Of a DNA stretch of 64,000 nt, positions 1 to 12,900 are shown piece after piece (the first letter of the stretch is position 1; every line of letters starts with the position of its first letter). The notes beneath the pieces are model-generated. The model was given only the letters and a program-made list of their open reading frames with translations, was not told where the DNA came from and made no database searches. Both the position numbers and the translations under genes were made by a program. The DNA is from Plazaster borealis (Eukaryota; Echinodermata; Asteroidea; Forcipulatida; Labidiasteridae): contig CM037457.1 of the NCBI GenBank assembly GCA_021014325.1, forward strand, positions 7,360,721 to 7,424,720. Reading direction: 5' to 3'.

Positions 1-81
1 TGTATGCATAGATAAAGAAAGTCTGGGGAAAATAGTGTTAAAGACCCTGAGATACAAGAAATAACAATCAAATCAACATTG

Positions 82-87
82 TTTATT
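82..87 (-). terminator. candidate poly(A) signal AATAAA
   Basis: Canonical AATAAA on the gene's strand, 841-846 nt past the stop codon, followed within 40 nt by a T/G-rich run (tgttgatttgattgttattt) of the kind that binds cleavage factors. Single hexamers are frequent in AT-rich DNA, so confidence is modest. Confidence 0.38.
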
Positions 88-927
88 GGGCTGTGAATCA
101 TGACTTAAGTTCATCTTCAGTTTAATACTTACCTCAGTTATCAAAATTATTTGTCATTTAAACAAAAGTACGTTCAGGGAGCTGTGCTGTACTGAACTCT
201 TTTGGGAATGTTATGTTTAATCTCTTGATTGTAACTCATTTTTATGTAACACACTTTCTATTGTTTCATCAAATTAATCACATTACACTTGCGCTATAAA
301 TTATGAAAACACAATAATACTATACAAATCTCATTACAATGCTGCTGATTTTAAGCAGTTTGGCATCAACTAAAATAAATAAAAAAATATGCGATGTCCA
401 ATATTGAAAAGATTTCTCTTTGTCTACTTTGTACAATGTTACATGCATCTGGATTGTTTGTTGAAGATAACCCCAAGTATGTAAGCAATCCTGTGTTTGA
501 TAGCATCTTATCAATTACTCTTCATATATCACAGGTATTCTACTCATCTTCAACTTGTACTGTTATGTCTCATACCATTCAGCAACCTGGGTCTGCAGTA
601 TTGGGGAAACGTTTCAACATTCTGCTAACTAATTTTCTCCAGGGACATAAGCTGTTAAGTTCATAACTTTTACATCCATTCTATGTTCTTAAGAAGCATT
701 GAGCATGTGATATTTTAACCTAATTAGTGCTCATATTGTTTTGATCAACCTGTAGTATCAAGAGTAGCAGATAGGTTGCTATTTATATTCACTCTATTTC
801 ATGCTGTGAACTTCCAACTTAGTGACTATTTTAATGACTATATTCAGCTTAGTGGTATCGACAATGGTGATGTTTCTGTTGGTAAGTTGCACCTCATCCA
901 ATGAGTGCAAATGTTGTATCCTCCTCA
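82..927 (-). other. dach: dach 3'UTR (predicted)
   Basis: AT-rich sequence directly downstream of the stop codon with no coding signal on either strand; the short frames at 320-666 lie here and look like chance. Candidate minus-strand poly(A) hexamers are AATAAA at 87-82 and ATTAAA at 126-121 and 221-216. The real end was not determinable and might lie beyond base 1. Confidence 0.45.
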
Positions 928-971
928 TCATGCTGAGAACATTGCAGCGTGCTTGTAATAAAGCTGGGCAT
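928..971 (-). CDS. dach: dach exon 9: last 14 residues and stop codon
   Basis: Coding part 44 nt; completes codon 564 and adds YAQLYYKHAAMFSA then TGA (930-928). The LYYK core at the extreme C-terminus parallels the GRLYLKTTVMY end of vertebrate DACH1, which identifies it as the true terminal exon despite its small size. Acceptor tttctttgttatttacag is a textbook polypyrimidine tract plus AG, with a branch-point-like cactaat about 25 nt further upstream. The 3'UTR follows directly. Confidence 0.88.
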
Positions 972-3900
972 CTGTAAATAACAAAGAAAAATACATTAGT
1001 GAAGAGTTGAGGAAATATGAGGCAAAGATAGGCCTAATTGACCCTATTTTGACCATATGAGGGCGCTTTCAACAATTGATTTCCTTACATCACAATTACA
1101 GTCTTATCTTACTTTGACTACCTGTTTGTTGTTTTCTTGTATCAATACCAAATAAATACTAATATGTGGGTGTATAACAACAACAGAAAAAAACAGTTAG
1201 TTTGACTTGTTTTGTATCACGTAAGATTTGGTTCACAACGCCCTCACGCGGTCAAAAATACTGCGAATTACAGCAAAGCTGCATACCACACTGAGCACCA
1301 TATTTCTAGGATATATAAAGTATGTTATATATATCTTATGAGAAAACTAGAAATATTGTACTCTTATTGATATTGCAGAACACATACATTGCTATTTACT
1401 GCTAATTACCTGCATGTTTATGGCCGACCGAGGTATAACTAAATGTGAATATTTGATAAACTTGTTATAGAGCCTAAAGTTCTTCTTTGCTCACACCTGC
1501 ATTGACCGGCTATAAATAGCTATCAACAAATTCAAACTATTGGTAATGTTTTTCCTTTCAGTTTAATCCTTTATTTCTTCTTTTTCTTTGATTGAGCAGA
1601 TCCTAACAAAGATGTAAACCAGGACCTATTAGTTATACAAAGACCTGCAAATTCACAGTTGATAATTATGTTTCTGGGTGTAAGGCATGCATGAAATGAG
1701 AGCATTGAAATGATGACCAAAAGAGACTGGTATGATGCTATGAAAGATTGGTGGAAAACACACCTTGATGATTCAAACCTTACAATGAAAAGCATTTGAT
1801 GCTGAAGCAAATAATATCAAAAGTGAGCATAAAAACAAAGAGACACTTGAAACCTCCATGATTAAAACAAAACATTATTGATATCAGTAAATAGAGATAC
1901 CAACAATAACTTCTAATCAATAATCTGTGTCAGCCAAAACACTGCTGGAATATCTGCTGAGTGCTGATCATAGATAACCAACCCAAAACATTGGACATTT
2001 GCAGTGGAGCAATGTAAATTAACAAATAATATAGGACAAGTATTGCAGTCATAGAGAGTCTAACCTGTTGGAATCACTAACTGACCACCTAGAGAGTCTA
2101 GCAATTATAGAATCACTAACTGACCAACTAGAGAGTCTAACCTGGTGATTCTGGAATCACTAACTGATCAACTAACCTGGTGATTCTGGAATCACTAACT
2201 GATCAACTAGAGAGTCTAACCTAGTGATTCTTCTAACTAACCAACTATAGAGAGTCTAACCTGGTGATTCTTGAATCACAAACTGACCAACAGGAGAATC
2301 TAACCTTGTGAATCTGGAATCACTAACTAACCAACTAGAGGGTCTAACCTGGTGATTATGGAATCACTAACTGATCAACAAGAGAGTCTAACCTGGTGAT
2401 TATGTAATCACTAACTGATCAACTACAGAGTCCAACCTGGTGATTATGGATTCACTAACTGATCAACTAGAGAGTCTAACCTGGTGATTATGGAATCACT
2501 AACTGATCAACTAGAGAGTCTAACCTGGTGATTATGTAATCACTAACTGATCAACTAGAGAGTCTAACCTGGTGATTATGGAATCACTAACTGATCAACT
2601 AGAGAGTCCAACCTGGCGATTATGGAATCACTAACTGATCAACTAGAGAGTCTAACCTGGTGATTGTGGAATCACTAACTGATCAACTAGAGAGTCCAAC
2701 CTGGTGATTATGGATTCACTAACTGATCAACTAGAGAGTCCAACCTGGTGATTATGGATTCACTAACTGATCAACTAGAGAGTCTAACCTGGTGATTATG
2801 GAATCACTAACTGATCAACTAGAGAGTCTAACCTGGTGATTATGGAATCAATAACTGATCAACTAGAGAGTCTAACCTGGTGATTATGGAATCACTAACT
2901 AACCAACTAGAGGGTCTAACCTGGTGATTATGGAATCACTAACTGACCAATTCAATCATTCCAGGCTTTGAAATTAATTCAACTTCAATTTTCAAGACAT
3001 AATCTAAAAATTGAAAAAATCTGCCCAAAATGCCAGTAATGTTTGGAAACAGATTCTAAAAGCGTGGGTAAAAGTTCCTTTGGTTTTCAAGACATTACTT
3101 TAACTTTTGATTATTCCTTACACATCAAACCCTCGGCATTAAATGACAATAGAATTTTGCAGTGCACATTAATGCTTGCCTTGTATTTGTTCTTTGCACA
3201 GCTTAACATCCAAAGGTTTTTAGTAGTCCACACGTTTTATCCGTCCATCCTCCATTTCTTGCCAGCGATAATCTAAGGAAGGAGTGAGGGATGTAGGCTT
3301 TCAATGGTTTGCAATACCAGCTCATCTTTGACATTATACAATCTGGCCTACTATTGCAATAAATCATACAGAGTTTGTGGGCAAGTTTATTGCATGCAGC
3401 AAAGATTCTTAGGGAGGCAAGAATATTGTTTGGCTGGGAAGGGAAATGGAGATGAGATTTTTCTCTGAAGTAGCAGCAAAGGCATTGTAGGGATTTACTG
3501 ACACTTTGTAGTGTGACTGCAATGACAAGCAATGGATGGTATAGAAGAAACCACTCTCTCAGTGATGTCATACTGGATGCTACCAGCAGTTATCCTCAGC
3601 CTTATTTTGACTGAACATTGCTGTATTCCTATAACATAACATCATTGAAACCATCCCAGGTAGATTTCCTCATACTGTTCATGTACAGCTGCAAACATGG
3701 CTTCAAATTGTAGCAAACAAACATGGATATAGCTAAGAAGACTGCATGCACACATAAAAAGCAAACTACTCAGTGAGTGAACAATCTAACTAAGTTTTCA
3801 ATGATAAATGTAGTCAGTGTAAAGCCATATGGCCCAATTAGGATGAAATATCAGCAAGGATGATTGGGTTAAATAGATCAGTAACTCACATGCTTGGTCA

Positions 3901-6900
3901 TGTTGGAATGGGGCTGTTGCTTGTGGTGGTGGACTAAATGATACTGGACTGCCATCAGATGCAACTGATTTCTTATCTGCCTCATTCCTTGCGACCCTCT
4001 CCTTCTCCAGTTCATGTGACAAAGACTCTGTCAACAAAGGTTTAGTCAAACAATTATATTCCTGTATATCATTAACTAATTTTGTGTGTGTCCAAAAAAT
4101 GACCAGAAACTTGCTTCAGTCCCGAGTTAATTTGTGAAACCTGGAGACAAATTAGACCTATTTACAACTGTTATGACTAGAATAGTTAATGTTAATCCTG
4201 TGCATGAGACAAAATATTATCTTTACATCATAGGATGATGCCAATAAGCTAAACAGAATGTCAATAACTGCAAATACAACAGTTTAAAGCTGTGGTCATT
4301 ATAATATATTCTGACCGTGTAGTTAATCAGAGTTACCAAGGACTAAGAGGACATACTTCATACATCATGTACACAACTGTACCGTGCCACCATGGACCGG
4401 TACGTTACAGTGTCATGCAACCATGAACCAATTTTTGGAGCAACATTGGATGCAATAGTACGTATTAACCACTTCATGCTAAGTTTTTGAAAATGAACTG
4501 CAGCTTTTAGACTAGGATGAGTAAGGAAGTTGGAGATACTATTTATTGTTATTGTTATTCACTGGGTATGGTTGCAGGAATAATCCTGGCATATAAATTA
4601 CTTGGATATAAAACTTGATTCTCTTAGGCCGTGTCCGAATTGGTGGCTACTGCTACGGCTACACCTAAATTTTCACGTCATCATGCGTTGAAGTATAGGA
4701 CGTCCTTAGCAACACCCTTAGCAACAGTCGTAGCCGTATAGCTGTAGCCGTCAACTCGGATACGGCCTTATATTGAAGCTAAAGGCTAAATTTAACTGCA
4801 ATTCACTAAAATGTCCCATCTATTTTCTGAATGGGCGACAACAATTCAGAAACGGTGACAAAAACACAATTTGGAACCTTCTTAGAACATAGCCTAATTA
4901 TTATTTATCTACTGAAGTTCTGCCCTCGAACTTTGGAAAAAAATATCTTAAATAAGTTGTGGTAATTCTGAAACAAACCTTCAGAGTACAAACTGTTGGC
5001 TCTACCTTGTTGGGCATACATGAACCATTTTCTATACTGACTATAAGTGCACCATTGTCAGCACAGGTCAAATGATATAAAGTGCCCAATATTTTGTTCT
5101 TATCACTCTTTTTGGCTACTCTTGGTGACTCAATTAACCATATTCTATATATGTCTTTGTAGTTTGTTTGAGTCATGATTTTGTCTTTAATATCATCTTT
5201 TCACAAAGCTAAGCACAGAGGAACAGCACTGCAATCATGATGTGTTTGATAATGACTTGAGTGTACTGTACCTAGCTTGTTTGAATACGTACCACACTCA
5301 CCATTGAGCGCTCTCAGTGATTCTGTGGAGTTTTGTCTAGCAATGACAGCAGCTTCAGTTTCTCCAGGCAAGCTGTTATGTCTCTTACCATGACTCATCT
5401 CAATCTGCTCTTGAAGACGTCTTCTCCCTTTCTTCTCTTTCTTCAATCTCTTCAAGATGATTGCTATAAGTTAATAAAAAAAAACATCATCATTAATATA
5501 CATGCTTTATAAAACAGCTTCATTTACATGAGTAAAAAATTAAGTAGTTGTAGTGATATGGAATTATCAGTAGATTAAATATTGTAATTAAACTTATTGA
5601 CTGGCCTTACAGGCAAGTCACATACGTGCATCAGCAAGCTAAGGCCGGTCAATGAGTTTAATTACAATATTTAATCTTAATTATCTCCCGACAGAAATGA
5701 ATGAATCTTTTTTTTTAAGAGAACAATATAATTATTGAAGAAGTTGTGAATGGGGATCAATAGTATTGAACCTTGTTATAAATGCAAATTAATTGTGTGT
5801 TGTTGTTGTTGGTTTTGGTATTGTTAACTTCTTTCAACAAACTAACAAATAATCCAGATTTTTTGTCTTGTACACCAAATGCAACTTTCAAATCAAACAT
5901 CAAACAATTATACAACAGTAACAAAAAATTATTACATTTTGCATGAGAACAAATTTCTTCACTGATAATAAAACACTCTTTGGCCGAGCTAGCTTAACAC
6001 AAACAGCTCATTTTCAGTTACCTTTTCTAAATGTTAGTAACTGTAAGAAAAGAAGCTGGTGATGTTTAACTGTACAGGTGCTATGCTTCCCCTGCCTTTT
6101 CTCCTAAAGTTTGCACAGTGTATCTATGTTTTATAGCGCCCTCTATTTTAGTTTGTGAATTTTTCATAGATCCCTTCCCAACATGTTTCTGATTACTCAG
6201 CAGTTTGTTGAAGATAAATGGCTCTTGAGTATCAAATATTCAATACTAAGATGTGAATCTTGAACAGTTTCCAATTTGGCTTAGTGCAAAGCTTCAACAT
6301 TGATTCACTGGATTACTCCATTGTGACAAACATTACAATGTATAAATTGATCCTTAAAATGTTCTTAAATTGATAATGACGAGATAAATAGTTGGTTTTC
6401 AAAAATCATAAACAAGTTGAATTCAACCTGACTATTTTAGCATTTCTTTATTGACTGATTCTTTCTCACCCAAGCAAAATTCTGCATTGTTTAAGCGTAG
6501 TTTGTTGAACTTATAACTCTTGCATCCGGTATAAAATTGACCTTCAATAAGTTCCATTAAAAAAAGCCATGCCATCAGCGATCATTGTATGTTTAGGCAA
6601 CAAACTCCCATACTTGTCTTAACTAACACATGTGATAGTGAAATGATGATGACTACAAGTTATATCATTTCATTTCATATGAATCATGCACCAATTTGCT
6701 GAAAATATGAACGTGATTCATATTCCTTGAGAGCACAATCTGTAAGATGACAGATGATTTAATTCCTTCCAATCTAGAGTAAGATGCCTTGCTTCTATTT
6801 ATGCTACTGGTTCATGGCCATCAACTTGTTTTAGCATTGTACTTTCTGGAAGTATTTATACAAGCACACATAAAGTACACACAGTGAAAAGAGTTTGAAC

Positions 6901-9900
6901 CATGGCTATGTAATTTACAGGTTATCACTTCAAGGAAGGGTTTGAAGAACAAACCATCTTGTCTGATTGTCTTGTAGATCCTTCAAAGGCTCTATTTGAA
7001 TCAGAACAATGGGCACTGTCAGTTTATGTTGTTAATTCCTACTGATTGTATGTCAACAATTAACTGCCAATCTAAAACCAGGAACATCAATAAGCCATAT
7101 CAAAACAAATGCTGTTCATGTGTATTATTTTGTCTCATGATTTAGGACAAGATTTTGTGTATGTTCAACATGCTTTATCTAGTGTTGTCAAGGTTAACAA
7201 GGAAAACACATGGAAACTGTTATTAGCACGCCCTCTAGTGACCAGTTGATTGAACACTGTCAGATTCAATGAGTTAGAGACAAAAGCCAGCTTGCAACGG
7301 ATTTCTGTCTGATATAACCCAGGTGTACCCTAATCATAATTCTCATAATATCACAGGTATTTAGCATTGACTGCTGGTTCTTATTTGCATGATATAGCGA
7401 TACTTGATCACCAGACATGAAACACTGGTTTGACCATAAATAACCTCAAAAACAGGAAATTGTGCCAATGTAAGTTTATTTTACAAATAGATTTGTTTCA
7501 ACCCCACATGGAAATTTGCCAATGATGTAGAGAAAATCAAGGAACATGGAATAACTTCATTAGTGTATTATAAACTTGTGACTGGCAGAGTGATGTTTAT
7601 GATAAGGGACCGGGTGATATGTATGCTATTATAATGGGTCATCTCTGGTAATTCTTAACTTCAGGAATTCCTAACTTCTTACAATGAGATTGTGCAGAAG
7701 GACATCAGATAATACCATTACCGTAACCTGCTTGATTTCAATCTACCTTGAAACATACCCTGCAAGTTTATATTTATATTGATGGACAATTTTAATGTTG
7801 AGCTTGGTTACTCCATGCCATACTTACTTTACAAGTAGTTTTGATGGTTGAATTACATCATTATTTATTTCAGTTTTGCAGAAAGTTGAAGGTTATTGCA
7901 ATCTTGATCTGAACCCGGATGACAAAGCAAACTTTGCATCATAAGATGTTGCACATTTTCGGCACCTTTCATGTTGACATGAAGTATGAACTGACATGTT
8001 TTAGTTCTTACCTAATCTCTTTTGTTCAGCAATCAATTGTTTCTCCAATGCTTCTCGTAGCTCTCTTTCTCTCAGTAGCTCGAGCCTTAATTCAGCTGTC
8101 AAGACAACAAACAAACCATCACATAAGTTATTTAAAATTGCTCCAGTATAAAGTTAATAAACAAACCGGTCAGTAACAAAATGATTTCAAAATCACTGGG
8201 GGAAAAAAGAAGAAAAACAGACCACTGGCTTAATTGCAAATTTTCTATTCCAAAATGCTTGTAATTGAAGTGTTATGAAATAGCAAAAGATAAAGTTACT
8301 CCTGCAGCTTTCTGCTTATTGCAATGTCAGGAACACTTTGAAAATTTCATTTTAAAACACGAGCACTTACTTTCATTAAAATGTTTTGGTTGGTTTGTGA
8401 ACAGACTCTTGCTTAATTTAGATAATTAAATGATTACCATTCACTTCAACATATCAAAAGGATTTTTAATCTCGTTATGATATCTTTTACTTTTTTGAAA
8501 GCACTTTCTATTCTAAATATTTCATGCACGTATCTTTAAAGTTTTGAAAGTGTAGCCAAACTTTTGGCTGATTTGTAATCACCTCTTTCCAGATGAATAT
8601 GTTTTTCTTGTTGTCTGGCATTATCAGCAGCCACTTTAAGCAAACCCTGAATATTAGTGAGCAATGTCTCAATAGAAGATGGTCCATGGTGGCTCATAAT
8701 CTCTCTAGCTGCAGCAGCATGATCCAAGGACAGACTTGTAGAGTTAGTGAGTGGATGAGAATGTGCAGTAGAGTGAAGTGGCCGCTCCCTTTCTGGTGAG
8801 ACTGATGGGCAATGTGATGACGATGTTCTAGAACTAGAAATGTCTACAGCCAGCAGACCATCTGTCAAAATCAAACAAATAGTTCTTTGTTTCAAAGATA
8901 ACCACAATTTAACTGAATAATGACTATTAAACTAATTATTTGTTAAGATTTTTGAAAATCTCACAGAAAAAAATCACTCCAGCAGGAAACATCCAAAAGT
9001 AATTCCCTTAACACTTCTGAACTCAGCAGATCTTGTGTTCAAGTTTAAAAGATTCCACTTTATAGAAACTATAATATTTTTAACTTTTAAAAGCAATTTG
9101 CTCTTTAAAACCTTCAGCTTGGAGTTTCATAAATATTAAAATAGATATCATGTTTTCCAAATGCCAAGATTTTGAGCCCATTTATTTTTAGAGAAGTGTG
9201 TTTGTGTGTGTGGCGAGGGGGGGGGGGTTCTTATGTGAGAATATTGACTTCATAGAAGCAGACTGTGTAAGTGAACAAATATCAACAGGAACTAAGAGCC
9301 TGTATTTTATCCAGCTGGCCCTGATCCTGTTTTAGACACTACCAACCTGCTCTGTATTAAAGCCACGCCAACAGGTTTCCACAATAAGTCAAGTTAAAGG
9401 ACTGGAGCTGTGTCAGCCCAATAACAACACAAACACTAAGAGGTTAAGACAGTATGATCCAATCCCACGGGGCCTATGCACTGCGATAAAAAACTAGCTT
9501 TGCGTTAAGGGGGAAATGACAGGCTAAAATCCCTCATCAGTAGCACACTGAGGCCATCGGTTGAAGCACGAGTGACAAGCTAATGCGTACCAATTTCCTG
9601 AATTGGCGACTCCTTTCCTCCCTCTTAATAGCATTTCTGGTTTAGAGCAATGAAGTATGCAATTTACCAGTCAAACAACTGCTAAGTGTTTCTACTACAA
9701 GTCATAGCAGGTATTTATTAAGTCATGGAATGCCACAGTAGCTCTGGAGTGGTGTAATGAGGGCGGTCTACTACAGTTGTATTCTCCGATAAAAACTTGC
9801 TAACTCACTCACAATTGCTTGCCCTCAGGGGGTGTCATGTACAAAAATACACCTTGTTCCACAAACAATAAAAGGTTTCCTGTTTTTCTGTTGGTTGAAC

Positions 9901-12900
9901 AGCAGTTCCTTCAAGCAGATAACATAGGTGGGTGCTTTTTGACAGATGTTTTCCTGATCTTTTTTGTTTCTTCCAGCCTTGCAAATAATCTTTCTTTCCA
10001 CAAAGACGCAACTGTCCTTTATCATAACTTCCTCTGGCCTACAATTATGTCTGTGCGGTTGCTTCTATTTTGGTAACATTATACTTATTTTTTTCTAAAA
10101 ACCTTTACCATGGCATTTGCATTATTTTGTGATGTTCATGAAACTAAAAACAGCTGAAACTGAGATTTATTAACATTCACCATGCTTTCAATTTGATGTA
10201 TACGAACATTAGCTAATTTACAAATATTTAAATTTTTCATTTGCGCCAGTTACTGCATATGATAATGCATCAAAAGGAAATTTAAAAAATAATTGGATGT
10301 TAGTTTTGTGCTAATTAGAAATGCAGTACACTCATATTAAGTACCTTCTTTTTAAAAAGTATTTTGTCTTAAACAGCTTTCACCCAGGGACTTGCAAGTG
10401 AAAGATCTCCTGCCATTATTGCTACAAATGTTACATTTGTGTTGACAAGTGACATCACTGTCACATATTACACAAAGTGGTGTCATGTTTCATGTCACAG
10501 GCTAGAAATGCTCAACATAAAGGGATGATATTATGTAACTTTGACCCTTCATTGTTGTAACTATTCAAATTGGTTGTTCTATGAAAATTGTTATTTCAAA
10601 CCAAATACCTAAACAAAAAATTAAACTTCACAATTTGAACCATTTTATGGAATACAAGTTCTGTAACAATTAAGGTGTTTTTTCCCAAACCACTTGACCA
10701 ACTATTTTGAAATAGGATTTGTTGCCGAATGTACCTTCAACACTAGTTATATTCTAATTGGGCAATATATTATGCTGGTAATAAAGTGAGAATGGTTTCT
10801 TACTGATATGAGCACTGGCCTTGGAATGATTATTGGCATGAGAATGAACCGATGGCGAGGATGTGGGTATGTCATCTCTTGCATTAGCTGTACACAAAAA
10901 TACAAAAAAAGGATATCCAGATTAGAAACAATATAATCCATTCTTGCTCAATATTCATGAATCCAAACAGATACTTCACCACACTAAATATGTCCTTACG
11001 GAAACTTGTGTATCACCTTTGTGTTCCTTTAACTCAAAAGAGGGCTTTCACATCATAATTTACTAAAATTTGCTGAAAAATAATACCATGAAAAACATTT
11101 AGAGTTTTAATATAAATGTGATTATACAATATCTAAAACAGGGGCATAATAATGGTGGGCCTTTACATATCTCTTTTAAAGAATCCAGAGAAAATAGTTA
11201 TCAAAAACAATTCTGTTTCTTAAGTGTTAAAGAAAGTTGTTTTTCTGAATTATTTGTGTGCCCATTAAGTGAGTGGTATTGCAAAGTTTGCCATCGCATA
11301 CTGCATACCTAAGCTTTGTTCCATGGCAGCCATTGCTCTCTGATGTTTGCTATCCACTTCTTTATCCTCACCATTAAACTCTGAATCACCATGTGGAGAC
11401 ACTAACTCACGAGATCCCATCCCTCCTCCTCCTCCTCCTCCACAGGAGTGATCTGTCCGGGGTGAGATACTATCTTCATTATCTGTTCCTGGGTGATCAC
11501 CACTACCTGAAGAGGACTTGCTATTGGGGCTCCCTAGGCTGTTCTGAATAGAGGATGCACTACCAATGAAGTTGCCATTAGTGTAGATAGAAGGAGATGA
11601 GATGTGATGGGCAGCAAAGGAGCTACTAGCAACAAGTGCAGGATGCGTAGTCAACAGGTATGGTGAATTACCAGACATCAGACTTTCATAACCATTAAAT
11701 GGTAGGTGTGCTTTCAGATTGGCAAGACCTACTCCTGTCAAAGAAATCATCACCAAAAGACAAGGTTATTGTACTGTTTGTTGCTCTAGAATGTTCACAT
11801 TGGGAAAACACTACTTAGAGTTTGGTCGAGACAAACACAGTGTGTAGCATTTTTTACAACTCAGACAGTAACAGGCCAGACTTCTGACAAGCTTCATGAC
11901 TACCCAAACAGAGAAAAAATACCCGCTATAGCATCATGGAATTCGGGATAATCACATTTGGTCAATGAACTATAGCCAGAGAGTCTTTTAACCAAACTGA
12001 CATTTAAAAACAACAATAGAATAACACTGAAACAGATGTCAAAGCAAATCATGTTGTAATAAACTGCAAAAATTAATTCATCAAGTGTTTTTTTCTTTTA
12101 ATGCCAGTCAAACAAAAATCATGAGTGGAATCATGAGTGAATTACAGATTATCTGCAAACCTGATCATAAAGAAAAAATATTTACAGATTTCAGCTCAAA
12201 ATGTGTACAAATCTGATCCTAATGATGAAGTGTCTTGTCTTATACACCATGTATGTATTTGTAAATGAGTGTTGTAGAATATGACCATTGTTAGTGTTGT
12301 TCTTTGGTCGTTCAGGTGTTTCAAGTACTGCATACTTCAGAATAATTTCTTTAAAGGGAAGTTGATATATTAAGGGCTCTCAGAATTTATGAGTTCTTAC
12401 ATGGATGTCAAAAACTGTTAAAATAAGAAAAAGGTACACTTTTTTAAATGTACATAACAAACATCTTTATGCTTTTTTAAAACTTAACCAATTGGCATAT
12501 TTGATTTCTTGAATACTGGATGATTCTCCACACCAAAGCAAAATGTTACATTCCCATTAACTGCTATGTCCTTTTACAAAAACAGGAGATCACAGTCTTG
12601 AATTACACTGGTACAATGTATTCCTTGAGCACCTCATATTTAATTATCAGCCCTATGAAAGTTTATTGATTGGCTGTACTCATAAGCACTCTACACTCTT
12701 ATTATTGCCTTGGGCATATGTTGCATTTACAATGACTCTGTAGATGACAACCCATCAATCTAATGCTACAAAAATCAATAATCAATTAGGAAGAAAAACC
12801 AACCTGACTGAGTGTGAAGTAGTTGAGATGATAACATCAATTGTTCATGATGACTAAGAACTAAAGAGTAGGAATATAATTTCATAATTATGACTATAAT

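Larger units (their letters stand above)
972..3889 (-). other. dach: dach intron 8
   Basis: 2,918 bp, phase 1. Contains a TIR element near the terminal exon (1045-1260), the 44-bp minisatellite (2052-2952) and otherwise unremarkable AT-rich sequence. Open frames at 1571-1810, 3043-3276 and 3203-3571 have no recognisable domains. Confidence 0.85.

Noticed and set aside
2052..2952. CRISPR array
   Set aside because: The repeats are head-to-tail 44-bp units without unique spacers, in a eukaryotic intron with no cas genes.
3203..3571. 122-codon minus-strand frame in intron 8 as an extra Dach exon
   Set aside because: No Dach similarity, and exon 8 joins exon 9 in phase without it.
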